44,458 bases of DNA from Pseudoselenomonas ruminantium. Its GTDB lineage: Bacteria; Bacillota; Negativicutes; Selenomonadales; Selenomonadaceae. Below, one piece after another: positions 43,740 through 44,458 of this stretch (position 1 is its first letter; each line of letters opens with the position of its first letter). Under the pieces are notes generated by a model that worked only from the letters and a program-made list of their open reading frames with translations, was not told the DNA's origin and made no database searches. The stretch is taken from positions 1 through 44,458 of the forward strand of contig NZ_FRBC01000025.1 of NCBI RefSeq assembly GCF_900142515.1, in the 5' to 3' direction. Made by a program: the position numbers and the translations under genes.

Positions 43740-43759
43740 CCTGCTTTTTGTGCTAAAAT
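43731..43759 (+). promoter_or_regulatory. rpmB promoter
   Basis: Plus strand: -35 TTGCAC at 43731-43736, 17-nt spacer, -10 TAAAAT at 43754-43759; the ATG is 56 bases further. Confidence 0.82.
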
Positions 43760-43815
43760 ACCATTATTGTGTGTTAGGAGCAGTAGGCTCCCACAGGTTT
43801 AAGGAGGTGTAACAC

Positions 43816-44007
43816 ATGGCAAGTGTTTGCGAAATCTGCGCTAAAGGCGAACTGTCTGGCAACAATGTCAGCCATTCCCATCTGAAGACGAGACGCACTT
43901 GGAAGCCGAACATCCAGCGTGTACGCGCTGTCGTTGAAGGCGAAGTTAAGCGTGTCAACGTCTGCACGCGTTGCCTGCGTTCTGGTAAGGTTCAGCGTGC
44001 CCTTTAA
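43816..44007 (+). CDS. rpmB: 50S ribosomal protein L28, zinc-binding form
   Basis: 63 aa. CEICAKG at the N-terminus and CTRCLRSGKV near the C-terminus make a four-cysteine zinc knuckle, the C+ form of L28. The rest (SHSHLKTRRTWKPNIQRVRA) is the usual rRNA-binding body. Strong GGAGG before the ATG. Monocistronic with its own promoter and terminator. Confidence 0.97.
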   Translation: MASVCEICAKGELSGNNVSHSHLKTRRTWKPNIQRVRAVVEGEVKRVNVCTRCLRSGKVQRAL

Positions 44008-44042
44008 TTTGCGCATAATATCACCAAAAGCTGATATATCAT

Positions 44043-44080
44043 AAAATAACCCTATCGCGATTGCGGTAGGGTTATTTTAT
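44043..44080 (+). terminator. Terminator of rpmB
   Basis: AAAATAACCCTA pairs with TAGGGTTATTTT around a short GC-rich loop; T tract follows. Confidence 0.9.
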
Positions 44081-44083
44081 TTC

Positions 44084-44458
44084 CTGTCCAAATGTTGTAA
44101 GATAATGGTATGCTGTATTTATAAACAAACTTAGCAATATATGTTAAATATCTTTATAAATTTTGTTGCTCATTAACTGCTCTCGACAAGCCGAGTATCG
44201 GATTAGTCCGAACCAAGCAAGCGGTCTACGCAGCAACTACCACAACTGGACGCAGCACTACGCCCTCTACCTCATAGGCTTATGCTATTTGAGGTTACTT
44301 GTTTTTGCTATTTTCATGTAGGCGGCTTTGCCGCTGAACGAGGTGTCTACGTCAACCTTGGACATTTTTACAAGCCGTAAGGGCGATGTCTCCTCGAATA
44401 CGTAGAAACGAGGCTCTTTTCTCGGCTCAACCTTTCTAAAGTGCAGTTCCCGTAGGTT
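44084..44458. other. Repeat-rich structured region, possible mobile-element end
   Basis: No confident gene. 44084-44168 is plain AT-rich spacer. From 44169 the base composition shifts and hairpins crowd together: CTCG...CGAG at 44182-44195, TCGGA-TTAG-TCCGA at 44198-44211, ACCTCA...TGAGGT at 44269-44295, GCGGC-TTT-GCCGC at 44322-44334. A direct repeat ACGCAGCA(A)CTAC occurs at 44228-44240 and 44250-44261. On the minus strand an open frame of 57 codons enters from the right edge and stops at 44285, so it may be the 3' end of a protein gene followed by a structured tail. I do not recognise the peptide. Confidence 0.4.

Noticed and set aside
44169-44458. tmRNA, RNase P RNA or a CRISPR array
   Set aside because: No tRNA-like ends or tag reading frame, no RNase P core motifs, and no regularly spaced repeats; the two-copy direct repeat is too short and too close.

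Overview
The window reads as chromosomal DNA of a diderm Firmicute of the class Negativicutes, most likely Selenomonas ruminantium or a close relative. The strongest pointer is the PLP-dependent decarboxylase at 42368-43549. It matches, as I remember it, the 393-residue lysine/ornithine decarboxylase of S. ruminantium, which makes the cadaverine attached to that organism's peptidoglycan. An RND pump with its periplasmic adaptor and a pilus/type II secretion-like operon also fit a cell with an outer membrane, while the recN-argR-nadK-tlyA-dxs-ispA-xseB-xseA-nusB-Asp23 block is the arrangement found in Firmicutes. Nearly all genes are on the minus strand. The plus-strand genes are a 94-aa unknown, lgt, an SGNH hydrolase and rpmB.

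Layout. 1-510: 5' end of a 16S rRNA gene (minus) with a leader carrying two consensus promoters and a boxA. 664-1170: small unknown gene, then tRNA-Pro(CGG). 1177-5525: RND transporter and adaptor. 5704-6504: lgt. 6518-8470: small unknown gene and metK behind a SAM-I riboswitch. 8479-10746: ilvD and cobO. 10832-14206: SGNH hydrolase and chemoreceptor, convergent on one shared terminator. 14296-17225: LysR regulator and a secreted LPP20-like/TPR gene pair. 17369-20142: aroC-aroK-aroB. 20235-24799: an operon of pilin/pseudopilin genes, a prepilin peptidase, a PilM/N (GspL)-like protein and PilO. 25010-35084: the Firmicute housekeeping block from Asp23/AmaP to recN. 35266-35823: efp.

35939-42071 is the most unusual stretch. 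It reads as one long minus-strand operon: NYN-domain protein with a putative ribbon-helix-helix tail, DUF3783 protein, one-pass coiled-coil membrane protein, NitT/TauT-type ABC transporter (binding lipoprotein, ATPase, permease), and an HExxH metallopeptidase whose second half looks like a decayed copy of its first half. 42186-43640: ldc with a tiny Nif11-like gene whose ATG overlaps the ldc stop codon. 43731-44080: rpmB. The last ~290 bases hold a compact set of inverted and direct repeats plus an open frame running off the edge, possibly the end of a mobile element.

How the genes work together. metK is controlled by its own product through the riboswitch. aroC, aroK and aroB supply chorismate-pathway steps and lie directly behind the pilus genes, recalling the pilMNOPQ-aroKB arrangement of Proteobacteria. 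dxs and ispA make isoprenoid precursors, xseA/xseB form exonuclease VII, and recN and argR close that block. Where several start codons were possible, I chose by ribosome-binding site and family length and say so in each entry. All family assignments come from reading motifs; no database search was run.
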